NCBI RefSeq assembly: GCF_001426345.1
Contig: NZ_LMEM01000012.1
Span: forward strand, 133,501-197,500
DNA: 64,000 nt
Source: Devosia sp. Root436
GTDB lineage: Bacteria > Pseudomonadota > Alphaproteobacteria > Rhizobiales > Devosiaceae
Reading direction: 5' to 3'
The first letter of the stretch is position 1, and each line of letters begins with the position of its first letter. The notes beneath the pieces were generated by a model, which saw only the letters and a list, made by a program, of their open reading frames with translations, was not told where the DNA came from and ran no database searches. The position numbers and the translations under genes are program-made. This document shows, one piece after another, positions 27,294-36,801 of the stretch.

Positions 27294-28592
27294 ATGAGCT
27301 TCTTTCGCAATACCGCCGTCTTCATGGGAAGCCGCACGATATATTCCCTGTTGGTGATGTTGGTTGGCGTGCTGACCGCCAGGTGGTTGGGTGTTGATGA
27401 GCGAGGACATTATGCGATCTTCTTTGCGTTGACAGGCTTGCTCTCCAACGCCATCAACCTAGGCATCGCGCCGTCAAATACTTACTTCCTGAACCGGGAA
27501 AACCAGCCCCTCGACGTCATTTTCAGCAATAGCGCAATCTTCGTCCTCGGCGTTGCGGTGGTGCTGGCCACGGTATGTGTCGGCGGCGCCTTTTTCTTTC
27601 CCCTTTCGATCGGCGTTGGCGAAGACTTCGCCTGGGGCGCCCTGTGGCTGGGGGGTGTTTCGATCGTCATCGACATCGTTTTTTCGGGCATCGTGCTGGG
27701 CAGGCAGCTTTATTGGCTGCAGTCGATAGCCGTGATCGTCAATGCCGTGCTGCTGTTGCTGGCGACCCTGGCCATCCTGCTGTTCGATGGCATGCTGGTC
27801 TGGGCGATAGGACTGCGGGTGGTTGCCCTCGCCATCTTCGCCCTGGGACTGATGCTTGCGCTATGGTGGCAGGTCCGCCCGCTGACATTTGCGCCGTCAT
27901 TGCCGGTGCTGCGGGCGCAGTTGGGCTACGGCGTCAAGAACTGGTTCCAGAACCTCGTTGGCCTGGTCAACTACCGAGGTTACCTGCTCGGCGTGGGCGC
28001 GTTTTTCGGACCGGCCGCGGCGGCGTACTTCTCCGTCGCGATGCTCCTCGTCGAGGCAACGCGGTTTGTCCCCGAAACCGTGGGCACGATGCTGCTGCCC
28101 AAGCTGGTGAGCACAGAGGGTCGTGAGGCGAGCGCCGCATTCGCCGCACGAACCGCGCGCAATACGTTCTTCCTTGCCATCCTCACGGTGGCAGTCCTGT
28201 TGCTGATCACGCCCCTGCTCATCGTCTACGTCTTCGGCAGCGACTACGAGCCCTCCATCGTCGCGGCCGAAATCATGCTGATCGGGTCGCTGGGCGGATT
28301 TTTCTACCAGATACTGACCCGCTATTTCAGCAGCGAGGCCAAGCAGCGCTATACGATCTACAGCGCCCTGGCGTCACTGGCAGTCGGCGGGCTGCTCGCT
28401 GTCGCGCTTGTGCCCACGCTCGGGTTCAGCGGCGCGGCCATCGCCTTTGCCTGCGGCCAGTTGCTCTCAGGCGGATTGATGCTCTACTTCTTCAATCGCG
28501 TCACCGGCGTTCCTATTCGGCAGTGCCTGGTCATCGACCGGACCGACCTGGAATTCTTCGGCAACCTCATCCGCCGCGTAGCCCGCCGCTAG
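27294..28592 (+). CDS. polysaccharide flippase, Wzx/MATE-like
   Basis: A 432-residue membrane protein with about 12 predicted TM segments. MSFFRNTAVFMGSRTIYSLLVMLVGVLTARWLGVDERG and LGIAPSNTYFLNRENQ at the N-terminus are typical of Wzx (MVF superfamily), with charged residues in the TM helices. It would move lipid-linked repeat units across the inner membrane. ATG 27294 follows AGGA at six bases; the longer open frame has no such site. Its end is separated by 5 bases from the convergent kinase fusion. Confidence 0.85.
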   Translation: MSFFRNTAVFMGSRTIYSLLVMLVGVLTARWLGVDERGHYAIFFALTGLLSNAINLGIAPSNTYFLNRENQPLDVIFSNSAIFVLGVAVVLATVCVGGAFFFPLSIGVGEDFAWGALWLGGVSIVIDIVFSGIVLGRQLYWLQSIAVIVNAVLLLLATLAILLFDGMLVWAIGLRVVALAIFALGLMLALWWQVRPLTFAPSLPVLRAQLGYGVKNWFQNLVGLVNYRGYLLGVGAFFGPAAAAYFSVAMLLVEATRFVPETVGTMLLPKLVSTEGREASAAFAARTARNTFFLAILTVAVLLLITPLLIVYVFGSDYEPSIVAAEIMLIGSLGGFFYQILTRYFSSEAKQRYTIYSALASLAVGGLLAVALVPTLGFSGAAIAFACGQLLSGGLMLYFFNRVTGVPIRQCLVIDRTDLEFFGNLIRRVARR

Positions 28593-28597
28593 ACGGC

Positions 28598-30076
28598 CTA
28601 GCTGGTCTCGCGGCCGCCGGCGTTCCAGACCAGCAATCGCACCAGTCGCGCGGTTTCCTCCAGCGACTTGTCGGTATCGACTTCGACCTGTCGCGAACCG
28701 GCAAACTGAATGGCCTTGGCCAGCTCGAAGCGCTGCCGGATGAAACCCTCCGGCTCGGGCCGCTGCCGTTCGGCATTGCGCGAAAGCGCCAGATCAAGCG
28801 GCGCGATCACCTTCACCACCAAGTCGGGCTGCGGCAGGCCGGAATAATTCCTGCGCTCCCAGCGGGAAAGCATGCGCGTCAGGCCCGAATTCGGGACGAT
28901 TCGCGCACCGTCCATGCCTCCAATGGCCTGGGACGGATAGCGGTCCGTGATGACGATGGTGCCGTTCAACATGCGCCGCGTGTTCTTCATCACCCACCGC
29001 CGGCGATCTATCGAGTCGAGCCAGCAGACGATCGGATGCGGCAGGTTTGCCGCAACACGCTGCTCCTGCCCCGCTTGGGCCCCGCTACCGCCGCGGACCA
29101 GTCCGCGGAGCCGGGTACGCAGCGCAATGGCCCACCACACTGGCCGGGTACGCCAAGATTTTGGCGGTTTGCCGACGTGAATATGAGCCAGATCGAACTG
29201 GCGACCCAGCCATTTTGCCACATCGCGCGACAAGGTGGACTTGCCGCTCGCTTCCGATCCCACGAACGCAACGAGCATGCCGCCGGGGAACAGCGATCGG
29301 TCCTTGACGTCGATCCGCAGCTTGCCGCGAATGATTGCCAGACCAAACATGATGCTGCGCGCCAGCGACGCGGGTACGGAGGGCATGACGGTGGTCTTGA
29401 TGCAGCGCCGAATTTTCATCCCGAGCCGAACCCGCTTTGCCAGCGAACTGCTTTCGCTCGTAAGGGTATCGAGACAGTCGTCGAAGAGATCGACCGGAAT
29501 TTGCGGAAGCCATCGCTCCACAAGCGCACGCATGCCCGCACGATCTGCCCGCTGCATGAGCCAGGCGATTTCTGCTTTGATATTGTCGATGTCGCGCAGG
29601 AAGAGGAAATGTTCGATCAGCGACGGCTGCTCGATGAACTTGCGCAGGACGAACAGCACCATGTCTGCATTGGCCGATGGAATATAGACATTGGCGGCGC
29701 CGACCGGCTGCGCGCTTTCCAGAAAGGCCCGTTCCAGCGGAATCCAGTGATTCTTGAGAATGGAGCCACCGGTGACCAGGCGGAAATAGACATGCAGGTG
29801 GACCAGCAGGCCCGTCGCCGGATCTGGCCCGTAATAGTGAAATACAAACGGCGCGGCGGCCAGGCCGCGATCGGTCGCCAGCCTGAACCCCGCCTCGGCG
29901 ACGACGGCCGCAAAACGTTCCTTGTCCTGCATGGCCACAAGCAGGTCGAGGTCGTCAACGCCGCTGAGAGCTGGCTCGAGGTTATTATTGCTCTTGAAGT
30001 GGCAGTAGCGGATGCCCCGGGATTCGATGTCGCGAAAGAGCTGAATAATAAAGTCGTTCATCCGGCGTATATCCAT
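28598..30076 (-). CDS. nucleotidyltransferase-like domain fused to a thymidylate-kinase-like P-loop domain
   Basis: A 492-residue two-domain protein. The first half (to about 200) resembles the nucleotidyltransferase fold: CHFKSNNNLEPALSGVDDLDLLV gives the strand with the DxD metal pair. The second half begins at about 265 with the Walker A GSEASGKSTLSRDVAKWLG and has ITDRYPSQA (the DR-Y segment of thymidylate kinases), then RFELAKAIQF. Such fusions appear in surface-polysaccharide loci, function unproved. They may phosphorylate or nucleotidylate a glycan or a sugar intermediate. It is the last gene of the operon that starts at 34352. Confidence 0.7.
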   Translation of the reverse strand: MDIRRMNDFIIQLFRDIESRGIRYCHFKSNNNLEPALSGVDDLDLLVAMQDKERFAAVVAEAGFRLATDRGLAAAPFVFHYYGPDPATGLLVHLHVYFRLVTGGSILKNHWIPLERAFLESAQPVGAANVYIPSANADMVLFVLRKFIEQPSLIEHFLFLRDIDNIKAEIAWLMQRADRAGMRALVERWLPQIPVDLFDDCLDTLTSESSSLAKRVRLGMKIRRCIKTTVMPSVPASLARSIMFGLAIIRGKLRIDVKDRSLFPGGMLVAFVGSEASGKSTLSRDVAKWLGRQFDLAHIHVGKPPKSWRTRPVWWAIALRTRLRGLVRGGSGAQAGQEQRVAANLPHPIVCWLDSIDRRRWVMKNTRRMLNGTIVITDRYPSQAIGGMDGARIVPNSGLTRMLSRWERRNYSGLPQPDLVVKVIAPLDLALSRNAERQRPEPEGFIRQRFELAKAIQFAGSRQVEVDTDKSLEETARLVRLLVWNAGGRETS

Positions 30077-30130
30077 CCTCGGTCAGCGGGTCGGCGTACT
30101 CAATACAGTTTCCTCGGCGGGAGGCGAAGC

Positions 30131-30868
30131 CTATTTGGAGGCACCGGCAAGTGACGATGCGATATCGTCAGCCAGTTGCGACACGGCCTGCCCGACATCC
30201 TGAATATCGGATCGCCAGAGCTGCATGGGCTGGCTGGCCGGTGCCGCCGCCATCAGCTCAAACAAACCCCACGCATTGCGGACAAAGCTCTCCAGCTGCC
30301 CAGGAGCCTTGATGCGCGGCGACAGATCTCCCCGCCTCATCAGGCGCTCGACAAGCACCTGTGGTTCGGCAGTCACGATCATTAGCAGGTCGGGAGACGG
30401 CAGCAGGGCCATGAAGCGGTGAACGTCGTCACGCGTCGCGACGCTATGGGCAGACATCAGCAGATTGTGGGCGACATGCACAAGCCCCTCGTCCACCACG
30501 ACCGCAAAGTCTCTAAACCGGCGCCGGTCGAGATAGGTCCGGATGCCGGCTTTGCGGATAATGCTGCGGAAGATCGCGAGCTTTTCCCGTGGGTCCTCCG
30601 GCAGCTGCCAAAGCCGGGTGACGATAAAGGCTGCGAGCGCCGGATGCCGCAGGAACAGCGCGATGGCCCAGGGCAGCATCCGCAAGTCAGTCTTCCAGTT
30701 CTGGCCTTCCACTTCGCTCAGACCAGCCGGTATCGCGGGGCAATTGTTGAGGGCAGCGCTGTGTACGCAGCCGTTTGGGATGCCTCGTTGCTCGAGTTCG
30801 ACGATGAGCTGGCGGATGCAGGTGGTCTTGCCGACACCGCTCGGACCGCTGAACTCGATGATCATCAC
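30131..30868 (-). CDS. P-loop kinase-like protein
   Basis: A 245-residue P-loop NTPase with Walker A FSGPSGVGKTTCIRQL near the start. DFAVVVDEGLVHVAHNLL is a probable Walker B/DE segment, and LLPSPDLLMIVTAEPQVLVERLMRRGD resembles the lid-side segment of small-molecule kinases. It is unlike adenylate or thymidylate kinases of central metabolism, so the substrate is open. It overlaps the next methyltransferase gene by 4 bases and neighbours the fused kinase, suggesting a phosphorylation-methylation module. Confidence 0.65.
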   Translation of the reverse strand: MMIIEFSGPSGVGKTTCIRQLIVELEQRGIPNGCVHSAALNNCPAIPAGLSEVEGQNWKTDLRMLPWAIALFLRHPALAAFIVTRLWQLPEDPREKLAIFRSIIRKAGIRTYLDRRRFRDFAVVVDEGLVHVAHNLLMSAHSVATRDDVHRFMALLPSPDLLMIVTAEPQVLVERLMRRGDLSPRIKAPGQLESFVRNAWGLFELMAAAPASQPMQLWRSDIQDVGQAVSQLADDIASSLAGASK

Positions 30869-31689
30869 GTCAGCTTTCGTGCGATCACATAGATGACGCG
30901 ATAATTGTGGTCACGCCTGTCCGCCGGCAAGGGCACTGGGGCATCGGAACTGGGCACCATATCCTCGACCCGATCCGGCAATGGCACGCCCGGTTGCTGT
31001 CCCTTGGCACGCAGACGGCGCCAGAGCGGCAATCCGCCGGGCAGAAGCAGGGTCATGCGTTTGATGCTGTCTTTGGCAAAGGCCCGCAGCCGCCGCCGCC
31101 CCAAACTGCCCTCCGCGGGAAAGGCGCCCAGGAATTCGGCATGAAAACCCGCCTCGCGCAGATGCCGGTCCAACTCCGGAATCGAATAATATCGGGTCGT
31201 CTGCGGCGACGGCCAGAACCCCGGCACGTCCCTGTTGCTGGTGCAAAAGAAGAGCACGCCCTCGGGCGCCAGGACAGTTTGGGCCTGCCTGAGGAATATA
31301 TCGAGCTCCAGGTAGTAGATCATGGCCAGGGCCACCAGCAGATCGAAGCTGGCCGGCGCGAATGGCAGGTCGTGGGCATCGATATGGCGGATCGGCACCT
31401 GCTCGCCAAACCGCTCGCGCAGCAAGGCTAGGTTTTCGGCACTGAAATCACCTGCGATGATCTCGCTGGCGCGGGTTTGCAGATATCCCAGCCCCAGCCC
31501 GCTGCCGCTGCCGATTTCAAGCACGCGCCGACCTGCTGCCAGCCTGCCGGCCAGTTCATAGCGATCCCGTATGATCATCTGGGTGTCGAGTGGAAAGGGT
31601 TGCCCGGGGCGCTCCGTTTCCTCGTGCATTATCGCCGATACCTCGGCAGCCGACGACGCTTTCAAATGAATGTTCCCGATGCTGGTCAT
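30865..31689 (-). CDS. class I SAM methyltransferase
   Basis: A 274-residue Methyltransf_11/25-type protein. RRVLEIGSGSGLGLGYLQ is motif I, IIAGDFSAENLALLRERF motif II, and FDLLVALAMIYYLELDIFLRQ the region before motif III. The C-terminal third is rich in Pro and Arg. Its place between a P-loop kinase and another methyltransferase makes a polysaccharide or lipid-linked sugar a reasonable substrate. Translationally coupled to the kinase downstream. Confidence 0.78.
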   Translation of the reverse strand: MTSIGNIHLKASSAAEVSAIMHEETERPGQPFPLDTQMIIRDRYELAGRLAAGRRVLEIGSGSGLGLGYLQTRASEIIAGDFSAENLALLRERFGEQVPIRHIDAHDLPFAPASFDLLVALAMIYYLELDIFLRQAQTVLAPEGVLFFCTSNRDVPGFWPSPQTTRYYSIPELDRHLREAGFHAEFLGAFPAEGSLGRRRLRAFAKDSIKRMTLLLPGGLPLWRRLRAKGQQPGVPLPDRVEDMVPSSDAPVPLPADRRDHNYRVIYVIARKLT

Positions 31690-31709
31690 ATGGCTTGGCG
31701 GCCGGGCTT

Positions 31710-32435
31710 TCAGGGTTGTTTTCGGAGGTAGAAAACCTCGATGAGGCGATTATTCGTCAGTCTTTGATAGAGCCTTGCGGCCATCGACAGCAATGGAACC
31801 GCAGCTGTGGTGCGGAGCCAGGGCGGGACACGTTTGACGAGATGCGGCATGAAGGGACCAACCGCAGTAACCCCCTGCAGCCGGGCTGCCGCACGCCTGA
31901 AATCAATGCTCGGATAATCCATCCCGCCGCCGGTTTGGGCATGGGCGATGATCATGATGCCACCAGGCTTCAGACTGGCAATGTAGCCGTCCATCATTTC
32001 GTCCTGGATCGCCGCATCGTTGATGCGGGACATCGGGTGAGCCTCGCGGGCCAGGATCAGGTCGAAGCTGTCCGGCGCTGCAAAGCTGGCAGGCCGGGAC
32101 GCGTCACCAACGATATAGGAATTGGCGGGGAAATGCCGCTGCGCAAGGGCAATGGCGTCGGCATTCAGGTCGCAGCCCAGCGTGTCGAAGCCGAACTGGC
32201 GCAGGCAGTCGGTCATGTAGCCGGCGCCGCAACAGACATCGAGAGCACGCCCGCGGCTGGGCACGTCATCGAAATACAGCGATGCCACATCCATCATCAT
32301 GCGAAGTTCGCGATCGCCTCCCGAGCGAATATTGTGGCGAACCAGCTCTTCCGTCTGCTCGCCGGCCAGGGCCTGGCGATAACGGACATCGGACCGATGG
32401 GTAAACTGCGTCCAGTCTGGATCAGGCTGATTCAT
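31710..32435 (-). CDS. class I SAM methyltransferase
   Basis: A 241-residue methyltransferase. GRALDVCCGAGYMTDCLRQFG is motif I, TLGCDLNADAIALAQRHF motif II, and SFDLILAREAHPM the acidic region, followed by MMDGYIASLKPGGIMIIAH. The Cys-rich motif I is a variant of the usual D.GCG.G. Probably modifies a sugar of the locus polysaccharide. Co-directional with CapD upstream and the previous methyltransferase downstream. Confidence 0.78.
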   Translation of the reverse strand: MNQPDPDWTQFTHRSDVRYRQALAGEQTEELVRHNIRSGGDRELRMMMDVASLYFDDVPSRGRALDVCCGAGYMTDCLRQFGFDTLGCDLNADAIALAQRHFPANSYIVGDASRPASFAAPDSFDLILAREAHPMSRINDAAIQDEMMDGYIASLKPGGIMIIAHAQTGGGMDYPSIDFRRAAARLQGVTAVGPFMPHLVKRVPPWLRTTAAVPLLSMAARLYQRLTNNRLIEVFYLRKQP

Positions 32436-32480
32436 GTCGTTGTTTCCGTGGCGCCGACGATCGACGAAGGGTAAGGCCCG

Positions 32481-34352
32481 TCAGGCGCGATTGGCAACTT
32501 CGAGCAGGCGCCGGCGTGCGGCCTCCACATCGTTGGCTGCAAGGTCATTTTGCAAGGCGTCGATGACGTCACCCAGTTCGGTTCGACTCAATGTGGGCTC
32601 GTGGGCTCGCATCACCCGCGGATGGGCGGTGAGGTCGGCATTGCCCGAGCCGATCAGCAGCTCCTCGTAGAGCTTCTCCCCCTCGCGCAGGCCCGTCACC
32701 TTGATCTCGATATCCCCGTGAGGATTGGCCTCGTCCCGGACGGTTTGCCCGCTCATGTGGATCATGTTGCGGGCAAGATCGTAGATCTTGATCGGTTCGC
32801 CCATTTCCAGGACGAATATCTCGCCGCCGACCGCCATGCTGCCCGCCTGGATAACCAGCGCCACCGCTTCGGGTATGGACATGAAATAGCGCGTCACCTC
32901 CCGATGCGTCAGGGTAACCGGACCACCAGCGGCAATCTGCTCACGAAACAGCGGAATGACCGAGCCCGACGACCCCAGCACATTGCCGAAGCGAACGGCA
33001 CAGAACATGCGGCCCTGCAGGCGCGCCGTTTCGCTGGCTTCCTGCACCAGCAACTCGGCCCATCGCTTGGTGGCGCCCATCACATTGGTAGGCCTTACGG
33101 CCTTGTCGGTGGAAATCAGTACGAAGGTTTTCACCGCCGCCGCCAGGCAGGCGTCTACCAGTGTCTGGGTACCCAGGACATTGTTGCGCGCCGCTTCCAG
33201 GACATTATTTTCGACCAGTGGCACATGCTTGTGCGCGGCCGCATGATACACGGTGTCGATGGCAAACTCCGCAAACAGCCTGTCCAGCAGGCGCCGGTCT
33301 CCGATGGAGCCCAGCCGCGCCACCACTTCACATTCGGGCGCCAGCGCCCGCAGGTTTCTGTCGATCTGATAGAGCGCGGCCTCACTGCATTCCAGCAGGA
33401 TAAGCCGCTCGGGGCGCAGCCGGACGATATGCCGGCAGAGTTCGGAGCCAATCGAGCCTCCGGCGCCAGTGACCAGAACCTGCTTGCCGGTAATGCGGCG
33501 CTCGAGAAGATCGGCATCGGGCACAACCGGCTCGCGCCCCAGCAGGTCGGTTATTTCAACCTGCCGAACCAGGTTCACCAGATGCCTTCCCGACGCGATA
33601 TCCGCGAGGGGCGGCAGTATCCTGACCGTAACCGGGAAACGTTCCAGGCTCTCGAGCTTGGCGCGCCGCTTGTCCACCGCCTGCCCGTCCACCGTGACGA
33701 TAACCTCGGCGACCTCGTAATGCTCGATCAGCTCGTCCAGATCGTCGGGGCCATAGACGCGGAGGCCCGCAACGTCGCGCCCATGCAACATGCGATCGTC
33801 ATCGATGAAGGCCACGGCACGCAATTCAGGGGAATTATGCAGCGCAAAGGCAAGCTGATTCCCTCCCGAACCAGCTCCGTAGATCAGGATCGGCCGGCCC
33901 AGCATGCTGTCCTTGGACAGCCACCGAATGAGATCGCGGGCGGCGAAGCGGGATCCCATGATGCCCACCAGCGCCAGGGGCCAGAAGATATAGGGAACCG
34001 ACCGCGGCATGAAGATCGGCACCGGCGACGGGGCAAGGAAAGCAATGAAAGCCCATGCGAGCGTCACGACCGATACCGCCTGGCAGGTGGTCCAGACGGC
34101 ACGCTCCCCCATGTAGCGAATAACGGATCGATAGAGCCCGAATCTCAGGAAAACCGGAACCGCGATGATCGGCAGGATGGCAAGAGCAATGAGTTCGGAA
34201 AACCCGAATTCGAGGACTAAATTATACCTCAGCAGGTAGGCAGCAGATGCGGCGATCAACAGAATAACGACGTCGGCAAACACCATGATCAGCTGCTTGT
34301 ACCAGCGGGGCAAGGTGATGATCGTTTTGGCGAGCCTCTGCATGGACCTCAT
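32481..34352 (-). CDS. membrane-anchored nucleoside-diphosphate-sugar 4,6-dehydratase, CapD/WbpM/FlaA1-like
   Basis: A 623-residue protein of full WbpM length. Four TM segments lie in the first 130 residues, a CoA-binding-like Rossmann part follows (GAGSGGNQLAFALHNS), then the SDR catalytic domain from about 280 (VTGAGGSIGSELCRHIVRLRP, ISTDKAVRPTNVMGATKRWAE with the catalytic Lys). The family converts UDP-GlcNAc to its 4-keto-6-deoxy form, the entry to QuiNAc, FucNAc and bacillosamine-type sugars. It begins an operon that includes the methyltransferases and kinases. ATG 34343 is a possible alternative start. Confidence 0.88.
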   Translation of the reverse strand: MRSMQRLAKTIITLPRWYKQLIMVFADVVILLIAASAAYLLRYNLVLEFGFSELIALAILPIIAVPVFLRFGLYRSVIRYMGERAVWTTCQAVSVVTLAWAFIAFLAPSPVPIFMPRSVPYIFWPLALVGIMGSRFAARDLIRWLSKDSMLGRPILIYGAGSGGNQLAFALHNSPELRAVAFIDDDRMLHGRDVAGLRVYGPDDLDELIEHYEVAEVIVTVDGQAVDKRRAKLESLERFPVTVRILPPLADIASGRHLVNLVRQVEITDLLGREPVVPDADLLERRITGKQVLVTGAGGSIGSELCRHIVRLRPERLILLECSEAALYQIDRNLRALAPECEVVARLGSIGDRRLLDRLFAEFAIDTVYHAAAHKHVPLVENNVLEAARNNVLGTQTLVDACLAAAVKTFVLISTDKAVRPTNVMGATKRWAELLVQEASETARLQGRMFCAVRFGNVLGSSGSVIPLFREQIAAGGPVTLTHREVTRYFMSIPEAVALVIQAGSMAVGGEIFVLEMGEPIKIYDLARNMIHMSGQTVRDEANPHGDIEIKVTGLREGEKLYEELLIGSGNADLTAHPRVMRAHEPTLSRTELGDVIDALQNDLAANDVEAARRRLLEVANRA

Positions 34353-34645
34353 TTTCCAACCGAATATGACGCCATTGCGGACTCGGCAATTGCATGCTCC
34401 TGCCTGTCGGCGGGAGACATCGGCCGCATTTGCTCTGGCTGGATCATTGCAATTATGACAATCGTATTACGTTTGGCAGCAAACAGCATATTTTTGGCCG
34501 GCTATCAATCTAGTGATTCAAACAGTTGGGGGTTGACCGCCCTAGCCAGTTCACTAACAGGTTTCCCACCTGTAAGAACACACTCAACTTTATGGCGGTT
34601 CGCGCTGAATAACACCGAAAAACCGGCAACTTGCAGCGGGGAAAA
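34353..34645. promoter_or_regulatory. AT-richer divergent promoter region
   Basis: About 290 bases between divergent capD-like and wecA-like genes, clearly AT-richer than the flanks (for example TTGCAATTATGACAATCGTA at 34446-34465). No credible gene. Likely holds promoters for both operons; I see no definite operator. Confidence 0.5.
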
Positions 34646-35671
34646 GTGTTCACATCAATTGCCTTAGTCATCGTTTCCGGTGTCTTTGCCTTCGCGATAG
34701 CTCTTCTTGTCAAAAGCAACGCCGCCCGGCTGACACTGGTACAACAGGCCAATCACCGATCATCCCATGTTTTGCCGACACCCACCGGTGGGGGCATCGG
34801 CATGGCAATTTCCGTGAGTTGCTGTGGCATTGCATTGGCGATAGGACAGCCCCATACCGGTATGGCCATTGCCATTGCATTGTCGGTCCTGATTGCAATC
34901 ATTGGACTGCTTGACGACCTGTGGGAACTGCCACGTCGCGTCCGCCTGCTTGGCCATCTTGTGTTCAGCGCCATCCTGATACTGACGACCGGCGACTTGC
35001 CCGTCATGGAGCCTGTCCCCAGCGTGAGTATTGCCGGTCCGGCGCTGGTCATCTTGCTGGTTTTTCTGGGCGCCTGGTGGATCAACGTCTTCAATTTCAT
35101 GGATGGAATTGATGGTCTGGCCGCCTCGCAGGGCGTGTTTATGGCAGTAGGCGCCTGCATCATCGCAGCCCTGGTTCGGCCGGAGGTCGTAGACAGCAGT
35201 CTCTGGGTCTGGCTGCTGTGCATCGGCGCGGCCGCCGCGGGCTTTCTGCTGCTCAACTGGCCACCCGCAAAAATCTTCATGGGAGATGCCGGCAGCACCT
35301 TCCTCGGCTACGTGGTTTTTGCGGTGGCGATCCTGTCCATCAAGGCGGGCTGGATGTCCTACGCCGCCTGGGCGATATTGGCTGCTCTGTTCATCGTCGA
35401 TACCAGTACGACCCTGATACGCAGGATGGTGCGGCGAGAACGGTTTCTCTCCGCCCATCGCCAGCATATCTACCAGCGCCTGTCTCGCCACTATGGCCGG
35501 CATCAGCCGGTTACGCTGCTTTTCTGGGGCGCCAATCTTGTCTGGGTCGCCCCTTTGGCATGGCTGTCAATGCGCTATCCCGCGTGGCAGTGGGGCGCCA
35601 CGCTGGCCTGCTACCTGCCCCTGATCGCTCTGGCTTTGCTGTTGCGCCGGGTCGGCGGCGACGACCGCTAG
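34646..35671 (+). CDS. WecA/WbpL-type polyprenyl-phosphate sugar-phosphate transferase
   Basis: A 341-residue membrane protein of the MraY/WecA superfamily, about 11 TM segments. Motifs are HVLPTPTGGGIGMA, GLLDDLWELPRRVRL (DD pair for Mg), VFNFMDGIDGLAA, PPAKIFMGDAGSTFLGY and the final HRQHIYQRL. It starts glycan assembly by placing a HexNAc-1-P on undecaprenyl phosphate. The GMDA variant and location next to 6-deoxy-HexNAc genes suggest a FucNAc or QuiNAc donor as in WbpL. GTG 34646 follows a GGGGA site; TTG 34631 is possible. The stop shares CTAG with the convergent epimerase. Confidence 0.85.
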   Translation: MFTSIALVIVSGVFAFAIALLVKSNAARLTLVQQANHRSSHVLPTPTGGGIGMAISVSCCGIALAIGQPHTGMAIAIALSVLIAIIGLLDDLWELPRRVRLLGHLVFSAILILTTGDLPVMEPVPSVSIAGPALVILLVFLGAWWINVFNFMDGIDGLAASQGVFMAVGACIIAALVRPEVVDSSLWVWLLCIGAAAAGFLLLNWPPAKIFMGDAGSTFLGYVVFAVAILSIKAGWMSYAAWAILAALFIVDTSTTLIRRMVRRERFLSAHRQHIYQRLSRHYGRHQPVTLLFWGANLVWVAPLAWLSMRYPAWQWGATLACYLPLIALALLLRRVGGDDR

Positions 35672-36801
35672 TCGGCCTGGTGCCAGACCCGGCGTTTGAC
35701 GAAACCCGTATAGCTGAGAATGATCCTGACGATCTTGTCCGACACGTTTTCAGGCTCGTAATCCGCCACCATGCGCAGCTCGCGCCGGTCGCCCCTCGCC
35801 TGATCGTCAAGCACGCGCAAGGCCTGCGAAATTCGGTCGAGGTCCAGCCCTACCAGCATCACAGATGCCTCCTCGAACCCCTCTGGCCGCTCGTGAACCT
35901 CACGCAGGTTCAGGGCCGGGAAGTTGAGAATGGAAGACTCCTCGGTAATCGTGCCGCTGTCCGAGAGCACGGCGCGAGCGCCCATCTGTAGCCGCACATA
36001 ATCCAGGAAGCCGAAAGGCTTGTGGAAGTACACATTAGGGGCATCGCCCAGATTGAGTGCATCCAGCCGCTGGCGTGTCCGCGGATGCGTCGAAACCACA
36101 ATCGGCAGGCCGTGTTGATCCGCCAGGCTAGACAGAATGCCATGCAGCTTTCGCAGGCTGTCCGGCCGATCGACCGTTTCTTCCCGATGGGCGCTGACGA
36201 CGAAATAGTTCCGCTCCCGCAGGCCCAACCGCTCAAGCACATCCGACCGGTCGATGGCCGGACGATAATGGGCAAGAACCTCGCGCATCGGACTGCCGGT
36301 CTTGATGACCTGATCGGCCGGAAACCCTTCAGCCAGCAGATAGTCGCGCGCAATGCTGCTATAGGTCAGGTTGATGTCGGAGATATGATCGACAATCTTG
36401 CGATTGATCTCTTCGGGCACCCGGAAATCGAAGCAGCGATTGCCCGCTTCCATATGAAATATCGCCACTTTGCGGCGCTTGGCCGAGATCGCGGCCAGAC
36501 AGCTATTGGTGTCGCCAAGCAGAAGCAACGCATCCGGCTTATGTTCGGCCAACGCAACGTCGGCCCCCATGATGACCTGTCCGATGGTTGCTGCGGCCGT
36601 ATCACCCGCCGCATTGAGGAACACGTCCGGCCGCCGGATTCCGAGCTCTTCGAAAAAAATCTCGTTGAGCTCATAGTCATAGTTCTGGCCGGTATGGACC
36701 AGGCAATGATCGGTATATCTGTCGAGCTTCTCAATGACGCGCGACAGCCGGATAATTTCCGGCCGCGTGCCGACAATCGTCATAACCTTGATCTTAGGCA
36801 T
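35668..36801 (-). CDS. UDP-N-acetylglucosamine 2-epimerase-like enzyme of the UDP-L-FucNAc pathway
   Basis: A 377-residue non-hydrolysing epimerase. MTIVGTRPEIIRLSRVI, LVHTGQNYDYELNEIFFEELG, HMEAGNRCFDFRVPEEINRKI, VVSAHREETVD and LSDSGTITEESSI are the WecB/WbjD hallmarks. Beside CapE- and RmlD-like genes it matches WbjD/FnlC/Cap5G, which makes UDP-L-FucNAc from the talo intermediate, rather than the ManNAc enzyme of housekeeping. Its start overlaps capE by 8 bases. Confidence 0.85.
   Translation of the reverse strand: MPKIKVMTIVGTRPEIIRLSRVIEKLDRYTDHCLVHTGQNYDYELNEIFFEELGIRRPDVFLNAAGDTAAATIGQVIMGADVALAEHKPDALLLLGDTNSCLAAISAKRRKVAIFHMEAGNRCFDFRVPEEINRKIVDHISDINLTYSSIARDYLLAEGFPADQVIKTGSPMREVLAHYRPAIDRSDVLERLGLRERNYFVVSAHREETVDRPDSLRKLHGILSSLADQHGLPIVVSTHPRTRQRLDALNLGDAPNVYFHKPFGFLDYVRLQMGARAVLSDSGTITEESSILNFPALNLREVHERPEGFEEASVMLVGLDLDRISQALRVLDDQARGDRRELRMVADYEPENVSDKIVRIILSYTGFVKRRVWHQAD

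Noticed and set aside
28523..34220. Very long open frames on the plus strand opposite the kinase fusion and the CapD-like gene (over 500 codons each)
   Set aside because: They mirror genes with clear family motifs on the minus strand; their translations lack family features and are rich in Arg, His and Gln as expected for shadows of GC-rich genes.
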